From the NCBI RefSeq assembly GCF_024628725.1, contig NZ_CP102409.1, forward strand, positions 191,501 to 255,500: a DNA stretch of 64,000 bases, in the 5' to 3' direction. Shown piece after piece: positions 27,891 through 37,157 of this stretch. The notes beneath the pieces were generated by a model, which was not told the DNA's origin, made no database searches, and was given only the letters and a program-made list of their open reading frames with translations. Made by a program: the position numbers and the translations under genes. The stretch's first letter is position 1; the number at the start of each line of letters is the position of its first letter. Origin of the DNA: Ruegeria sp. YS9 (GTDB lineage: Bacteria > Pseudomonadota > Alphaproteobacteria > Rhodobacterales > Rhodobacteraceae).

Positions 27891-28658
27891 TTATTTTTCA
27901 CGCAACAGCCGGAAGGCTGTCGAGGCGCCCCAGCCTGCCGCAATCGCTATGACCAGCGACATCAGGCCGTACCAGACGGGTTGCTGGCGGGACATATTGT
28001 ACAAAAAACGCTCAAGGCCGACTTTCCGGACATCAATGATCGCTTCATATTGCGAGACGACCTCTCCGCCACGGGTCAGGAAAATCCGGGCGGCATAATC
28101 GCCTTCGGTCAGGTCGGCGGGCATATCGATTGAGGTGCGGAACAAGGTCTGTTCATCCACTGCCACGGTATTTTCGCGGATGGAATACAGGTGTTCGTTT
28201 TCTCGAATCCTTATCACGGCATCTGCAAAATCCTGTGCGCCCCGGATGTGCATCGCGGCACCGACCGAGCGGATCGCGCGTTCGATCGAAATCCGGTAGC
28301 GCAGGTCCTCGGTGTCGGACAGGATGTCGTCGAAGGGCCCGCTGGTCGCAACAGCATAAAAGCTGGGTGCAAGGTCGACAAGAACACTGTCGGTGTTCAC
28401 CCAGATCCCAAGCTTGCGTTCCTTGCGTCGCACGGTGACAGGTTCGGACGGACCCGCAACCGCGACGATGACTTCAACCGGTGGGCCAGAAGGGATTGGG
28501 GTTTCCCGCTTGATGGCCCCAAAAATCAGAAGCTCCGATCCGTCGAATGTAGCGGTGATGGCAACCCGGTCCTGGCTGAGACCAAGGACAACCTGCTCTT
28601 CCGCCGCCAAAGCGGGCACGCAGAACAAGCACAGGGCGGCAATAAGCGAACGCAGCAT
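27891..28658 (-). CDS. TIGR02186-type membrane-anchored exported protein
   Basis: 255 residues: signal peptide (to about residue 19, ALA|EEQ), a large periplasmic beta-rich domain, and a carboxy-terminal transmembrane helix (about 228-248). Matches the alphaproteobacterial TIGR02186 family that is found with TauE/SafE permeases. Likely an accessory subunit of the exporter gene immediately upstream, to which it is joined by a 2-bp gap. Confidence 0.82.
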   Translation of the reverse strand: MLRSLIAALCLFCVPALAAEEQVVLGLSQDRVAITATFDGSELLIFGAIKRETPIPSGPPVEVIVAVAGPSEPVTVRRKERKLGIWVNTDSVLVDLAPSFYAVATSGPFDDILSDTEDLRYRISIERAIRSVGAAMHIRGAQDFADAVIRIRENEHLYSIRENTVAVDEQTLFRTSIDMPADLTEGDYAARIFLTRGGEVVSQYEAIIDVRKVGLERFLYNMSRQQPVWYGLMSLVIAIAAGWGASTAFRLLREK

Positions 28659-28660
28659 CC

Positions 28661-29581
28661 TCAGTGCCCTCCGCCATTGCCAAGCGAGTAGAGCTCGGCA
28701 GGTTCAAGAAGCAGATCAAGTGCCAGCTTGCCACATACGGCCAGTACCAAAGCGGCAAGCAGCACGCGCAATTGTTCCGCCGGCATCCGGGCTCCGATCA
28801 CGGTTCCGATCTGGGCGCCAATGACGCCGCCGACCAGCAACAAGACCGCCAGAACAACATCAACCGTATAGTTGGTGGTGGCGTGCAGCATCGTGGTGAA
28901 GGCTGTCACAAAGATGATCTGGAACAGCGACGTGCCGACAACGACCTTGGTCGGCATACCCAGCAAGTAGATCATGGCAGGAACCATGATGAAGCCGCCG
29001 CCGACACCCATAATCGCGGACAGAACCCCAACGCACAGACCGACCAAGGCCGGTGGAATGACCGAGATATACAGGCCCGAGGTGCGGAAACGCATTTTGA
29101 AGGGCATGGCATGGACCCAGCCCCGCTGCCGACGCTTGGCTGGGGCCGCGCCGCCCTTCTTGGCTTTACGCAGGGCCCTCAGGCTTTCGACAAACATCAG
29201 GCTGCCTATGACGCCAAGAAAAACAACGTAACAGAGTGTCACCAGCAGATCGACCTGACCCAGGCTTTTGAGATAGTTGAAGACAACCACGCCCAAAGCG
29301 GCCCCGACAAGCCCGCCAACCAGCAATACCGTTCCCATCTTGAGGTCCACGGTCTTTCGTCGGAAATGTGCCAGAACTCCGGAAAAGGATGATGCGACGA
29401 TCTGATTGGCTTCGGTTGCAACGGCCACCGCCGGCGGAATACCGATGAAAAACAGCAGCGGGGTCATCAAAAAGCCGCCACCGACACCGAACATGCCGGA
29501 CAGGATGCCGACCATGCCGCCCAACCCCAACAAGAGGAAGGCGTTTACTGAGACTTCTGCGATGGGAAGGTAAATGTGCAT
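28661..29581 (-). CDS. TauE/SafE family permease, paralogue A
   Basis: 306-residue membrane protein with about eight helices; the duplicated family motif is clear (GMFGVGGGFLMTPLLF and IMGVGGGFIMVPAMI). By eye about 70% identical to the gene at 29673-30596, with the same amino end (MHIYLPIAEVSV) and the same central Lys/Arg-rich loop. Probably exports sulfite or an organosulfonate-derived anion. Coupled to the TIGR02186 gene downstream. Confidence 0.88.
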   Translation of the reverse strand: MHIYLPIAEVSVNAFLLLGLGGMVGILSGMFGVGGGFLMTPLLFFIGIPPAVAVATEANQIVASSFSGVLAHFRRKTVDLKMGTVLLVGGLVGAALGVVVFNYLKSLGQVDLLVTLCYVVFLGVIGSLMFVESLRALRKAKKGGAAPAKRRQRGWVHAMPFKMRFRTSGLYISVIPPALVGLCVGVLSAIMGVGGGFIMVPAMIYLLGMPTKVVVGTSLFQIIFVTAFTTMLHATTNYTVDVVLAVLLLVGGVIGAQIGTVIGARMPAEQLRVLLAALVLAVCGKLALDLLLEPAELYSLGNGGGH

Positions 29582-29672
29582 GGTACTGTTACTTTGCGTA
29601 TGGTCGTGGCTTGCCTGTTATAGGTTGAGAATTCAAGTGTGGTAATTGTCATGTGCCGTGGGTCAAACAACA

Positions 29673-30596
29673 TCAAATCCCCCCGGGTTCCGCCAAAGAA
29701 AAGATCTCTTCTTGCGGTAAAAAAAGGTCAAACCCGATCTTTCCGGCGACACCCATGACTAGAAGCGCCAAAAGGATACGCAACTGTTCGGCTTTCAGAC
29801 GTGCACCAATCTGCGTTCCCAATTGCGCACCCAAAACACCGCCCAGCAACAAGAACAGGGCGAGGACAATGTCGACACTGTAGTTGGTCGAGGCATGTAT
29901 CATCGTTGTGAACCCGGCGACGAAGATGATCTGGAACAGGGATGTCCCGATGACCACCTTTGTCGGGATACCAAGAACATAGATCATTGCGGGCACCATG
30001 ATGAACCCGCCGCCGACTCCCATGATTGCCGACAGAACACCAACGCCGAATCCGACCAGCGCCGGAGGTATGACCGAGATGTAAAGTCCAGATGCCGGGA
30101 ACCGTTTCTTGAACGGCAGGGCATGAATCCAGGTTCGCTGGCGTCGCTTGGGGGCAGGTTCATTGCCTGACTGTCTGGCCTTTCGGATGGCTGCCAGGCT
30201 TTCGATGAACATCAGGGTTCCGATGGCGCCCAAAAACGCCACATAGCAAAGCTGTACCGCCAGATCGACCTGCCCGAGATGCTTGAGGAAATTGAAAACC
30301 ACCATCCCAAGGGCCGCACCGAACAACCCTCCGGCCAGCAGAACGCTTCCCATTTTCAGGTCCACGGTCTTGCGTCTGAGATGAGCCAACAAACCCGAAA
30401 TGGACGAGGCAACAACCTGATTGGCGGATGTTGCCACAGCAACCACAGGGGGTATTCCGATAATGAACAGCAACGGGGTGATCAAAAACCCGCCTCCGAC
30501 CCCGAACATACCGGACAAAATGCCGACGGCCCCGCCGATCCCCAATAGCAGGAATGGGCTGACGGAAACTTCTGCTATGGGAAGGTATACGTGCAT
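29673..30596 (-). CDS. TauE/SafE family permease, paralogue B
   Basis: 307 residues, MHVYLPIAEVSVSPFLLLG start, GMFGVGGGFLITPLLF and IMGVGGGFIMVPAMI motifs, cationic cytoplasmic loop KKRF. It is a tandem duplicate of paralogue A, 91 bp away, and lacks a TIGR02186 partner of its own. Conserved amino ends extend to the bases around the start codon (GAAGGTA before each start region), as expected after a recent-to-moderate duplication. Confidence 0.88.
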   Translation of the reverse strand: MHVYLPIAEVSVSPFLLLGIGGAVGILSGMFGVGGGFLITPLLFIIGIPPVVAVATSANQVVASSISGLLAHLRRKTVDLKMGSVLLAGGLFGAALGMVVFNFLKHLGQVDLAVQLCYVAFLGAIGTLMFIESLAAIRKARQSGNEPAPKRRQRTWIHALPFKKRFPASGLYISVIPPALVGFGVGVLSAIMGVGGGFIMVPAMIYVLGIPTKVVIGTSLFQIIFVAGFTTMIHASTNYSVDIVLALFLLLGGVLGAQLGTQIGARLKAEQLRILLALLVMGVAGKIGFDLFLPQEEIFSLAEPGGI

Positions 30597-30613
30597 ACCC
30601 TCTTAGAACGGTT

Positions 30614-30643
30614 GCGGCATGCAAAATCAACTCTGCATGCCGC
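30614..30643. terminator. strong hairpin between ABC permease and TauE paralogue B
   Basis: GCGGCATGCA (30614-30623) and TGCATGCCGC (30634-30643) pair perfectly over a 10-base loop. It lies 44 bp past the permease stop. No T-tract follows on the minus strand, so termination is likely but not certain. Confidence 0.5.
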
Positions 30644-30686
30644 TCCGCAGCGAACAGGACTGAAACTCAGTTCGGAACTGGCCTTA

Positions 30687-31658
30687 TCAGCGCTCTTTGA
30701 CGTAGGGTTCTCCGCCCGCCCGCGGTGGAATGGCTTTGCCGACGAACCCGGCAAGAATCACCACCGTCAGGATATAGGGCAGGGCGTCCATCACCTGCAC
30801 GGGAATCACGACGCCACCCAAGTCGATATTTTGGAACCGCAGCGCGATCGCTTGCAGCAGACCGAACAGCAAGCAGGCCCACATGGCATGCCACGGGCGC
30901 CACTTGGCAAAGATCAGCGCGGCCAAGGCGATAAAGCCACGACCGGCGGTCATTTCCTTGACAAACCCTGCCTGCAAGGCCGTGGCCAGATAGGCGCCTG
31001 CAATACCGCACAGCACACCGCAGATGGCGACAGCGGCGAACCGCAGGCCAATCACTGAAACACCGGCAGTGTCCACTGCGGCAGGGTTCTCACCCACCGC
31101 CCGCAGGCGCAGACCGAACCGGGTGCGATACAGAATCCACCAGGTGGCCGGAACCATCAGGAACGCGACATAAACCAGGATCGAGTGGCCCGAGAGCAGT
31201 TCGGAATAGATGGGGCCGATAATCGGCACACCGCTGAGGGACTCGGCGAATGGGAAGTTGATCGGTTCGAACCGCCCGCCGCCAAACAGCGATGGTGTCC
31301 GCCCACCCTGCTGAAACCAGCTTTGGGCGACCAGAACAGTCAGACCCGAGGCCAGAAAGTTGATGGCCACACCCGATATCAGTTGGTTGCCCCGGAAGGT
31401 GATAGATGCCAGCCCATGCAGACCCGACAGCAACAACGAGGACGCAATACCAGCCAGCAAGCCCAGCCAAACCGACCCAGTAACAGCAGCGATGGCAGCC
31501 GAAAAGAACGCTGCCATCAACATCTTGCCTTCGAGGCCGATGTCAAAGATCCCGGCCCGTTCTGAAAACAGACCGGCCAGACAGGCAAGCAGCAGCGGCG
31601 TAGACAGGCGAATGGTCGAATCCAGAACCTGAATGAGGGTTACGAAGATTTCCATCAC
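30687..31658 (-). CDS. ABC transporter permease (nucleoside/BMP type)
   Basis: 323 residues, eight or nine hydrophobic helices, with the FSERAGIFDIGLEGKMLMAAF motif typical of the BPD_transp_2 family that partners BmpA lipoproteins. Overlaps the previous permease gene by 4 bp (31655-31658). Fourth gene of the nucleoside-type transporter operon; last one. Confidence 0.9.
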   Translation of the reverse strand: MMEIFVTLIQVLDSTIRLSTPLLLACLAGLFSERAGIFDIGLEGKMLMAAFFSAAIAAVTGSVWLGLLAGIASSLLLSGLHGLASITFRGNQLISGVAINFLASGLTVLVAQSWFQQGGRTPSLFGGGRFEPINFPFAESLSGVPIIGPIYSELLSGHSILVYVAFLMVPATWWILYRTRFGLRLRAVGENPAAVDTAGVSVIGLRFAAVAICGVLCGIAGAYLATALQAGFVKEMTAGRGFIALAALIFAKWRPWHAMWACLLFGLLQAIALRFQNIDLGGVVIPVQVMDALPYILTVVILAGFVGKAIPPRAGGEPYVKER

Positions 31659-32749
31659 TCAGCCCTCTTCCGCATACCCAGGAACAGTTTTTCAAGCGGC
31701 ATTCGCACCATGTTGTCCAATGCGCCGGTGAACAGTATGACCAGGGCCTGAATGACCACGATCAGTTCCCGCGGGATCGAAGCCCACAGCGCCAGCTCGG
31801 CGCCCCCCTGGTACAGAAACCCGAACAAGAGCGCGGCCAGAAACACACCGAACGGATGTGAACGCCCCATCAGAGCCACGGCGATGCCAATGAAACCCGC
31901 GCCCTCGGTCGAGTTCATAACAAGTCGCTCGGCTTCGCCCATGACATTGTTGATGGCCATCAGCCCCGCCAGCCCGCCGGAAATCAGCATCGCAACAATC
32001 GTGATGCGCACAGGTGAAATACCGGCATAGACAGCGCCGGTCTCGGAATGGCCATAAGCCCGGATTTCATAACCCAGACGCGTGCGCCAGATCAGCGCCC
32101 AGACAACGACGCAGGCAAGCAACGCGATGAAGAAGGTGATGTTCGCCGGGGCGCCTCGGAAAACAACGTTCTCTGCGGTCGAGAACATCTCCTGGAAAGA
32201 GGGCAGATGCACGCTTTCAGAGAACCGCGCGGTGGCCGGGTCCTGCGACCCTTGGGGGCGCATGACATTGACCAGCATGTAGTTCAGGAAAGCAGCGGCG
32301 ATGAAGTTGAACATGATCGTGGTGATCACGATATGGCTGCCGCGTTTTGCTTGCAGATAGGCCGGAATGGCCGCCCAGAGCGCGCCGAACAGCATCGATG
32401 CCGCGCAGGCGGCAAGCAAGGCAATGCTCCAATGCGGCCAGTCGACATACAGACAGACCATGGCCACGCCCAGCCCGCCCAGCATCGCCTGGCCTTCGCC
32501 CCCGATGTTGAACATACGGGCATGGAAGGCGACGGCCACCGCAAGACCGGTAAACATGAAGTTGGTCGCGTAATAGAGCGTATAGCCCCAGCCATAGGTC
32601 GACCCCAGCGCACCGGTGACCATCAATTTTACGGCTTCGACAGGGTTTTCGCCGATGGCGAGGATGACCAGCGCCGAAAGGATTGCGGCCAGTATCAGAC
32701 TGATCAGCGGGATCAGAATGACATCGGCCCATTTAGGCATTTTTTCCAT
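31655..32749 (-). CDS. ABC transporter permease (nucleoside/BMP type)
   Basis: 364 residues, BPD_transp_2 family with FNIGGEGQAMLGGLG and the multi-helix layout. The ATG at 32749 (MEKMPKW) is chosen because it lies 1 bp after the ATPase stop and is preceded by GGAGAGG; a start 8 codons earlier would overlap the ATPase gene. Forms the membrane channel with the partner permease. Confidence 0.9.
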   Translation of the reverse strand: MEKMPKWADVILIPLISLILAAILSALVILAIGENPVEAVKLMVTGALGSTYGWGYTLYYATNFMFTGLAVAVAFHARMFNIGGEGQAMLGGLGVAMVCLYVDWPHWSIALLAACAASMLFGALWAAIPAYLQAKRGSHIVITTIMFNFIAAAFLNYMLVNVMRPQGSQDPATARFSESVHLPSFQEMFSTAENVVFRGAPANITFFIALLACVVVWALIWRTRLGYEIRAYGHSETGAVYAGISPVRITIVAMLISGGLAGLMAINNVMGEAERLVMNSTEGAGFIGIAVALMGRSHPFGVFLAALLFGFLYQGGAELALWASIPRELIVVIQALVILFTGALDNMVRMPLEKLFLGMRKRAE

Positions 32750-32750
32750 G

Positions 32751-34280
32751 TTACGCGGCCTCTCCCGCAACACCGGCCATCAGCAGGCCCAGTTCTTTTT
32801 CATCTGTCTCATGGGGCAGGCGTTCTCCCATGATATGTCCGTCAAACATCACCGCGATCCGGTCCGAGAGCGAGAAGATTTCTTCCAGCTCGACCGATAC
32901 CAGCAGGATTGCCTTGCCCTGATCACGCAGCGCGACAATCTGTTTGTGAATGAACTCGATGGCGCCGATGTCCACGCCCCGCGTGGGTTGCCCGACCAGC
33001 AGCAGGTCAGGGTTGCGTTCAATCTCGCGCGCGACAACGATTTTCTGCTGGTTGCCGCCCGAGAAACTCTTGGCTGCCAACCAGGGATTGGGCGGGCGGA
33101 CGTCGAATTTCTGGATCTTGGCTTCGGTATCGGCACGCAACGCCGCGTTGTCCATGAAGATACCGCGTTTGTAGGCCGGGTCGCGGTGATATCCGAAGGC
33201 CACGTTTTCCCAGGCGTGGAAGTCCATGATCAGGCCTTCGCGCTGCCGGTCTTCGGGCACGTGGGCGATATGTTGCGCGCGGCGGGCCTGACCATCTGAT
33301 CCGGCCCCACTCAGTGCCAGCGGTTCGCCGTTCAGCTTGATCGTGCCCTGTCCGGGGCGCATTCCGCCAAGAACTTCCAGCAGTTCGGATTGACCATTGC
33401 CGGCCACGCCGGCGATGCCGACGATCTCACCTGCGCGCACGGTCAGGTCGATATTTTTGACCCGTTCAACGCCAGCCGAATCAAAAACGCTGAGATTTTC
33501 GATCTCGAGGATGGGTTTGCCGGGCGTCGCGGGCACCTTGTCGACCTGTAGCAGAACCTTGCGGCCAACCATCAGTTCGGCCAGCTCCTCGGGACTGGTC
33601 TCGGATGTTTTGACAGTCGCCGTCATTTGCCCGCGCCGCATAACCGATACGGTGTCGGTGTTTTCCATGATTTCGCGCAGTTTGTGGGTGATCACGATGA
33701 CCGTCTTGCCCTCGGACCGCAGCCGGTCGAGGATGCGGAACAGCTGATCGGCCTCGGCAGGGGTCAACACGCCGGTCGGTTCGTCCAGAATCAGAATTTC
33801 GGCCTTGCGGTACAGCGCCTTCAGGATCTCGACCCGCTGCTGCATCCCCACGCCGATCTCGTCGATACGCTTGTCGGGATCGACGAACAGTTCGTACTCT
33901 TCCTCGAGCTCTTTCAGCTCTTTGCGGGCTTTTGCCAGTGATGGCGCCAGCAACCCGCCATCCTCGGCGCCCAGTACGATGTTTTCCAGTACGGTGAAAT
34001 TTTCCACCAGCTTGAAATGCTGGAACACCATCCCGATGCCCGAGGCGATGGCCGCCTGGCTGTCCGGGATGTCGGTCTTGGTCCCATTGATCCAGATCTC
34101 ACCTTTGTCGGCTTTGTAAAAGCCGAAGAGAATGCTCATCAACGTGGATTTGCCTGCGCCGTTTTCACCGATGATCCCATGGATCGTACCGGGTGCAACG
34201 CTGATCGAGATGTCTTTGTTGGCCTGAACTGGCCCAAAGGCCTTGGATATCCCTTTGAGCTCAATGGCTGGGACGGTCAT
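32751..34280 (-). CDS. ABC transporter ATP-binding protein, double-domain (nucleoside/BMP type)
   Basis: 509 residues with two ABC domains. First: GENGAGKST Walker A (about 38-46), [12 protein letters not shown]alker B region. Second: [11 protein letters not shown] degenerate P-loop, [16 protein letters not shown] signature. This is the double ATPase of simple sugar/nucleoside uptake systems of the BMP class. Separated from the binding-protein gene by a 95-bp gap that holds a stem-loop. Confidence 0.93.
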   Translation of the reverse strand: MTVPAIELKGISKAFGPVQANKDISISVAPGTIHGIIGENGAGKSTLMSILFGFYKADKGEIWINGTKTDIPDSQAAIASGIGMVFQHFKLVENFTVLENIVLGAEDGGLLAPSLAKARKELKELEEEYELFVDPDKRIDEIGVGMQQRVEILKALYRKAEILILDEPTGVLTPAEADQLFRILDRLRSEGKTVIVITHKLREIMENTDTVSVMRRGQMTATVKTSETSPEELAELMVGRKVLLQVDKVPATPGKPILEIENLSVFDSAGVERVKNIDLTVRAGEIVGIAGVAGNGQSELLEVLGGMRPGQGTIKLNGEPLALSGAGSDGQARRAQHIAHVPEDRQREGLIMDFHAWENVAFGYHRDPAYKRGIFMDNAALRADTEAKIQKFDVRPPNPWLAAKSFSGGNQQKIVVAREIERNPDLLLVGQPTRGVDIGAIEFIHKQIVALRDQGKAILLVSVELEEIFSLSDRIAVMFDGHIMGERLPHETDEKELGLLMAGVAGEAA

Positions 34281-34304
34281 GTCTTGCCCTCAACTGCCGA
34301 GAAA

Positions 34305-34330
34305 GCCATCCGGCTGTCCGCTCGGATGGC
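34305..34330 (-). terminator. stem-loop between binding protein and ATPase genes
   Basis: GCCATCCG (34305-34312) with CGGATGGC (34323-34330), 10-base loop. It lies 46 bp past the binding-protein stop. Such hairpins after binding-protein genes commonly give partial termination or protect the upstream mRNA, so more binding protein than membrane components is made. No T-tract. Confidence 0.5.
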
Positions 34331-34375
34331 GAAGTGGGTGGCGAGGCGGAAGGCACTCTCCCGCCCCGCACGTTA

Positions 34376-35374
34376 TCAGAACTGCAGTGCCGGGCAGCTG
34401 TCGTTCTCGTAATAGCTTACAACTTCGATGTCGCCGTTGATGATCGCCTTGCGGGCTTCGTCGACAGCGTCGCTCATGCGAACCGAAACAAGCTCTTTGT
34501 TGTTTTCATCCATGGCAACGCCGACCCCATCTTCGGCCAGACCCATGATGAAAACGCCGGTTTCGACGTTTTCGCCTGCTTTCATCGCTTCATAAACAGC
34601 AACGTCCACACGCTTCAGCATCGAAGTCAGCACCTTGCCTGGGTGCAGGTGGTTCTGGTTGCTGTCCACACCAATCGACAAGATGCCTTCGTCAGCCGCA
34701 GTTTGCAGAACGCCAACGCCGGTTCCGCCGGCCGCGGCGTAAATCACATCAGCACCCTGGCTGATCTGTGCTTTCGTCAACTCCGAACCTTTTACAGGAT
34801 CGTTCCAGGCGGCAGGAGTCGTACCAGTCATGTTGGCGACAACATTGATGTCCGGGTTCACGGCCTTCGCGCCCTGGGCATAGCCACAGCCGAAGTGGCG
34901 AATCAACGGGATGTCCATGCCTCCGATGAAACCAACGGTGCCGGTTTTCGACGCCATGGCGGCCATCATGCCGACCAGGTAAGAACCTTCGTGCTCGGCA
35001 AAGCCGATCTGGCGGATGTTTGGAGCGTCCAGCCAAGTCACGTCAACCGCGACGAATTTGGTGTCGGGGTAATCACTTGCAACAGCGGCCAGGGCGTCAG
35101 CGATTCCGAACCCCATGGTGATGATCGGATTTGCACCGGATTCCGCGAAACGGCGCAGGGCCTGTTCGCGCTGCGGTTCTGCCTGAATTTCGATTTCCAG
35201 ATACTTGCCGCCGGTTTCATTCGCCCAGCGCTGCGCGCCGTTATAGGCGGCCTCGTTGAAGGACTTGTCGAACTTGCCGCCCAGGTCAAAGATCACCGCC
35301 GGCTCGGCCAGAACCGCTCCGGCTGACATTGCGACCGCAGCGGCAGCACCCATCAAGGATTTCATCAGGGTCAT
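34376..35374 (-). CDS. BMP/Med family substrate-binding protein (nucleoside-type ABC uptake)
   Basis: 332 residues: signal peptide (about 1-23, VLA cleavage), then a BMP fold with FDLGGKFDKSFNEAA near the amino end, FAEHEGSYLVGMMAA, GFIGGMDIPLI, and YAAAGGTGVG. Periplasmic ligand receptor for the ABC transporter encoded downstream. Such systems in related bacteria import nucleosides; the presence of deoD in the same window is compatible. First gene of the operon, RBS GGGAGACTG. Confidence 0.93.
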   Translation of the reverse strand: MTLMKSLMGAAAAVAMSAGAVLAEPAVIFDLGGKFDKSFNEAAYNGAQRWANETGGKYLEIEIQAEPQREQALRRFAESGANPIITMGFGIADALAAVASDYPDTKFVAVDVTWLDAPNIRQIGFAEHEGSYLVGMMAAMASKTGTVGFIGGMDIPLIRHFGCGYAQGAKAVNPDINVVANMTGTTPAAWNDPVKGSELTKAQISQGADVIYAAAGGTGVGVLQTAADEGILSIGVDSNQNHLHPGKVLTSMLKRVDVAVYEAMKAGENVETGVFIMGLAEDGVGVAMDENNKELVSVRMSDAVDEARKAIINGDIEVVSYYENDSCPALQF

Positions 35375-35513
35375 TTCAGTCTCCCAATATTATTTTGTTG
35401 GCACAGGGTCAGATTAGCCCCGTTCACCCACTTTTAGCGAGCATAACTGTTGTGATGGCGGGTATTAAGGGGGTTTGCAACCACCATGGTCAACTGAATT
35501 CTGACCAAATGGT

Positions 35514-35948
35514 CTAAGAAACGGGCGATTGCCGTTGGGGCAGGCAGCATTCCATTACAAGTGCATCAGTTTTTTGGCCCGTTTCGCGCGCATAGTACGC
35601 CTTGCGCAGCCCGCACTGCCGATATCCGCATCGATTGTACAGGGAAATGGCCGCTATGTTGTCGGCCGCGACATCCAGAAAGGCACGCGTTGCCTGCAAA
35701 ACGATTGCCTGATCATGCCATTCCTGCATGAGTCGAAGTGCCAGGCCCTGCCGTTGAAACGAAGGGTGGGTCGCAATTGTCAGCAATTCGGCTTCGCCCG
35801 CAATCACTTGAAACAGTGCAAAGCACCGGGAATCTCCGGCCGCATGAGTAAAGCGGTTTTCGAGAAGGTCGGCGAATTCATCTTCTGTCCAGCCGCGCGA
35901 TTGCGAAAACGCAGCGGCATGAGTCGATGCCATCTCGTGCGGTGTCAT
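35514..35948 (-). CDS. rimI: ribosomal-protein-alanine N-acetyltransferase-like GNAT protein
   Basis: 144 residues. GNAT fold with acetyl-CoA loop in LLTIATHPSFQRQGLALRLM (Q/RxxGxA) and AAISLYNRCGYRQCGLRKAYY, the RimI pattern. It lies next to tsaB (4-bp overlap), the usual rimI-tsaB pairing in bacteria, which supports the name. Acetylates the amino end of ribosomal protein S18 in E. coli; not shown here. Confidence 0.85.
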   Translation of the reverse strand: MTPHEMASTHAAAFSQSRGWTEDEFADLLENRFTHAAGDSRCFALFQVIAGEAELLTIATHPSFQRQGLALRLMQEWHDQAIVLQATRAFLDVAADNIAAISLYNRCGYRQCGLRKAYYARETGQKTDALVMECCLPQRQSPVS

Positions 35949-36535
35949 TCGTTCAGCAGCACAGGGGGTGTATCACGGGACGGAGCCGCGTCGGCAGGCC
36001 TGACGTACAAAGGTGCCGGCGGCAAACTGGTACGATCCCAGCGCCGCGCGGCCAGAAGGGCGATGGATTGTGCCAGCAAGGCAGGGTCAGAGCAGGAAAA
36101 CAACGGCCCGCCAAGTTCCGCTTGGGCCCGGGGCAAGAGACACGGATCGGCACCGGGCATTTTCACATAAACCTGGTCGCGCGGGGCGGGGATCGCCGGT
36201 ATCTGCCCTTCTTCCGCCAATTCATGCAGGGAATCGAAGCCGGATACCCCGACCGCAGGGATTTCGAGCCCAAGCGCAAGACCCCGCGCGGCCGAGACCG
36301 AAATGCGAATGCCGGTGAAGTTGCCGGGCCCTATCCCAACGCCGATTGCGTCCAGACCAGCCCAGTCACATCCGGCTTCAGCCAGAACGTCTTCCAGCAG
36401 CGGAATCAATCGTTCTGCCTGTCCGCGTGACATCGCTTCGGCATGGGACGTCACGATCTTGCCGTCGCGCAACAAAGCGGCCGCGCAATGCGCGGCCGAT
36501 GTGTCAAACGCCAGAATCGTCGGGTTAGACGGCAA
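35945..36535 (-). CDS. tsaB: tRNA threonylcarbamoyladenosine biosynthesis protein TsaB
   Basis: 196 residues of the ASKHA fold: ILAFDTSAAHCAAALL start, GIGPGNFTGIRISVSAARGLALGL segment. TsaB is the scaffold partner of TsaD/TsaE in making t6A on tRNA. Overlaps rimI by 4 bp and the Nfu gene by 11 bp. Confidence 0.93.
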   Translation of the reverse strand: MPSNPTILAFDTSAAHCAAALLRDGKIVTSHAEAMSRGQAERLIPLLEDVLAEAGCDWAGLDAIGVGIGPGNFTGIRISVSAARGLALGLEIPAVGVSGFDSLHELAEEGQIPAIPAPRDQVYVKMPGADPCLLPRAQAELGGPLFSCSDPALLAQSIALLAARRWDRTSLPPAPLYVRPADAAPSRDTPPVLLNE

Positions 36536-37088
36536 CAGGGCGAACCTCGGTCACTTCCGGAATGTAATGGCGCAGAAGGTTCTCGATACCCATCTTCAGG
36601 GTCAATGTCGAAGACGGGCAACCTGCGCAGGCCCCCTGCATGTGCAGATAGACTACGCCGCGATCAAATCCGTGGAACGTGATGTCACCCCCGTCCTGAG
36701 CCACAGCAGGGCGCACACGGCTGTCCAGCAAATCCTTGATCTGGTTGACGATATCAGCGTCCTCACCAGAGTGCTCGGCATGGCCCGAGGCCCCGGCGGA
36801 ATCTGCGCCCATAACGGGCTGGCCGGATTGATAATGTTCCATCACCGCGCCAAGAATGGCCGGTTTGATGTGGTCCCACTGTACGTCTTCCGTTTTGGTG
36901 ACGGTGACAAAATCATTGCCGAAGAACACGCCAGCCACACCGTTGACTGCAAATATGCGCTTGGCCAGCGGGGATTTTTCGCCCGCTTCCGCAGTTGGGA
37001 AATCCGCTGTTCCAGCTTCCAGCACCGTTTGGCCGGGCAGGAATTTCAACGTGGCCGGATTGGGGGTGGATTCGGTCTGGATGAACAT
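36525..37088 (-). CDS. NifU-like (Nfu) iron-sulfur cluster scaffold protein
   Basis: 187 residues: an amino-terminal Nfu_N domain (MFIQTESTPNPATLKFLPG, about 1-90) and a carboxy-terminal NifU-like domain with the cluster-binding CAGCPSS (CxxC). Delivers Fe-S clusters to client proteins. ATG at 37088 begins the family start and has GGAG upstream; the open frame extends 15 codons further. Confidence 0.94.
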   Translation of the reverse strand: MFIQTESTPNPATLKFLPGQTVLEAGTADFPTAEAGEKSPLAKRIFAVNGVAGVFFGNDFVTVTKTEDVQWDHIKPAILGAVMEHYQSGQPVMGADSAGASGHAEHSGEDADIVNQIKDLLDSRVRPAVAQDGGDITFHGFDRGVVYLHMQGACAGCPSSTLTLKMGIENLLRHYIPEVTEVRPVAV

Positions 37089-37157
37089 GAGGGCGCTCCG
37101 TCTGATGTGCTTCTGATATGCGCGCAGGCGCACGGGAAGTCAAGATTTGGAACGATT

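Noticed and set aside
32323..32332. GTGATCAC cores in the permease (32.3 kb), ATPase (33.7 kb), ChaN (54.0 kb) and mreC (63.9 kb) genes
   Set aside because: These are single copies inside coding sequence, without the paired spacing; likely codon-driven coincidence.
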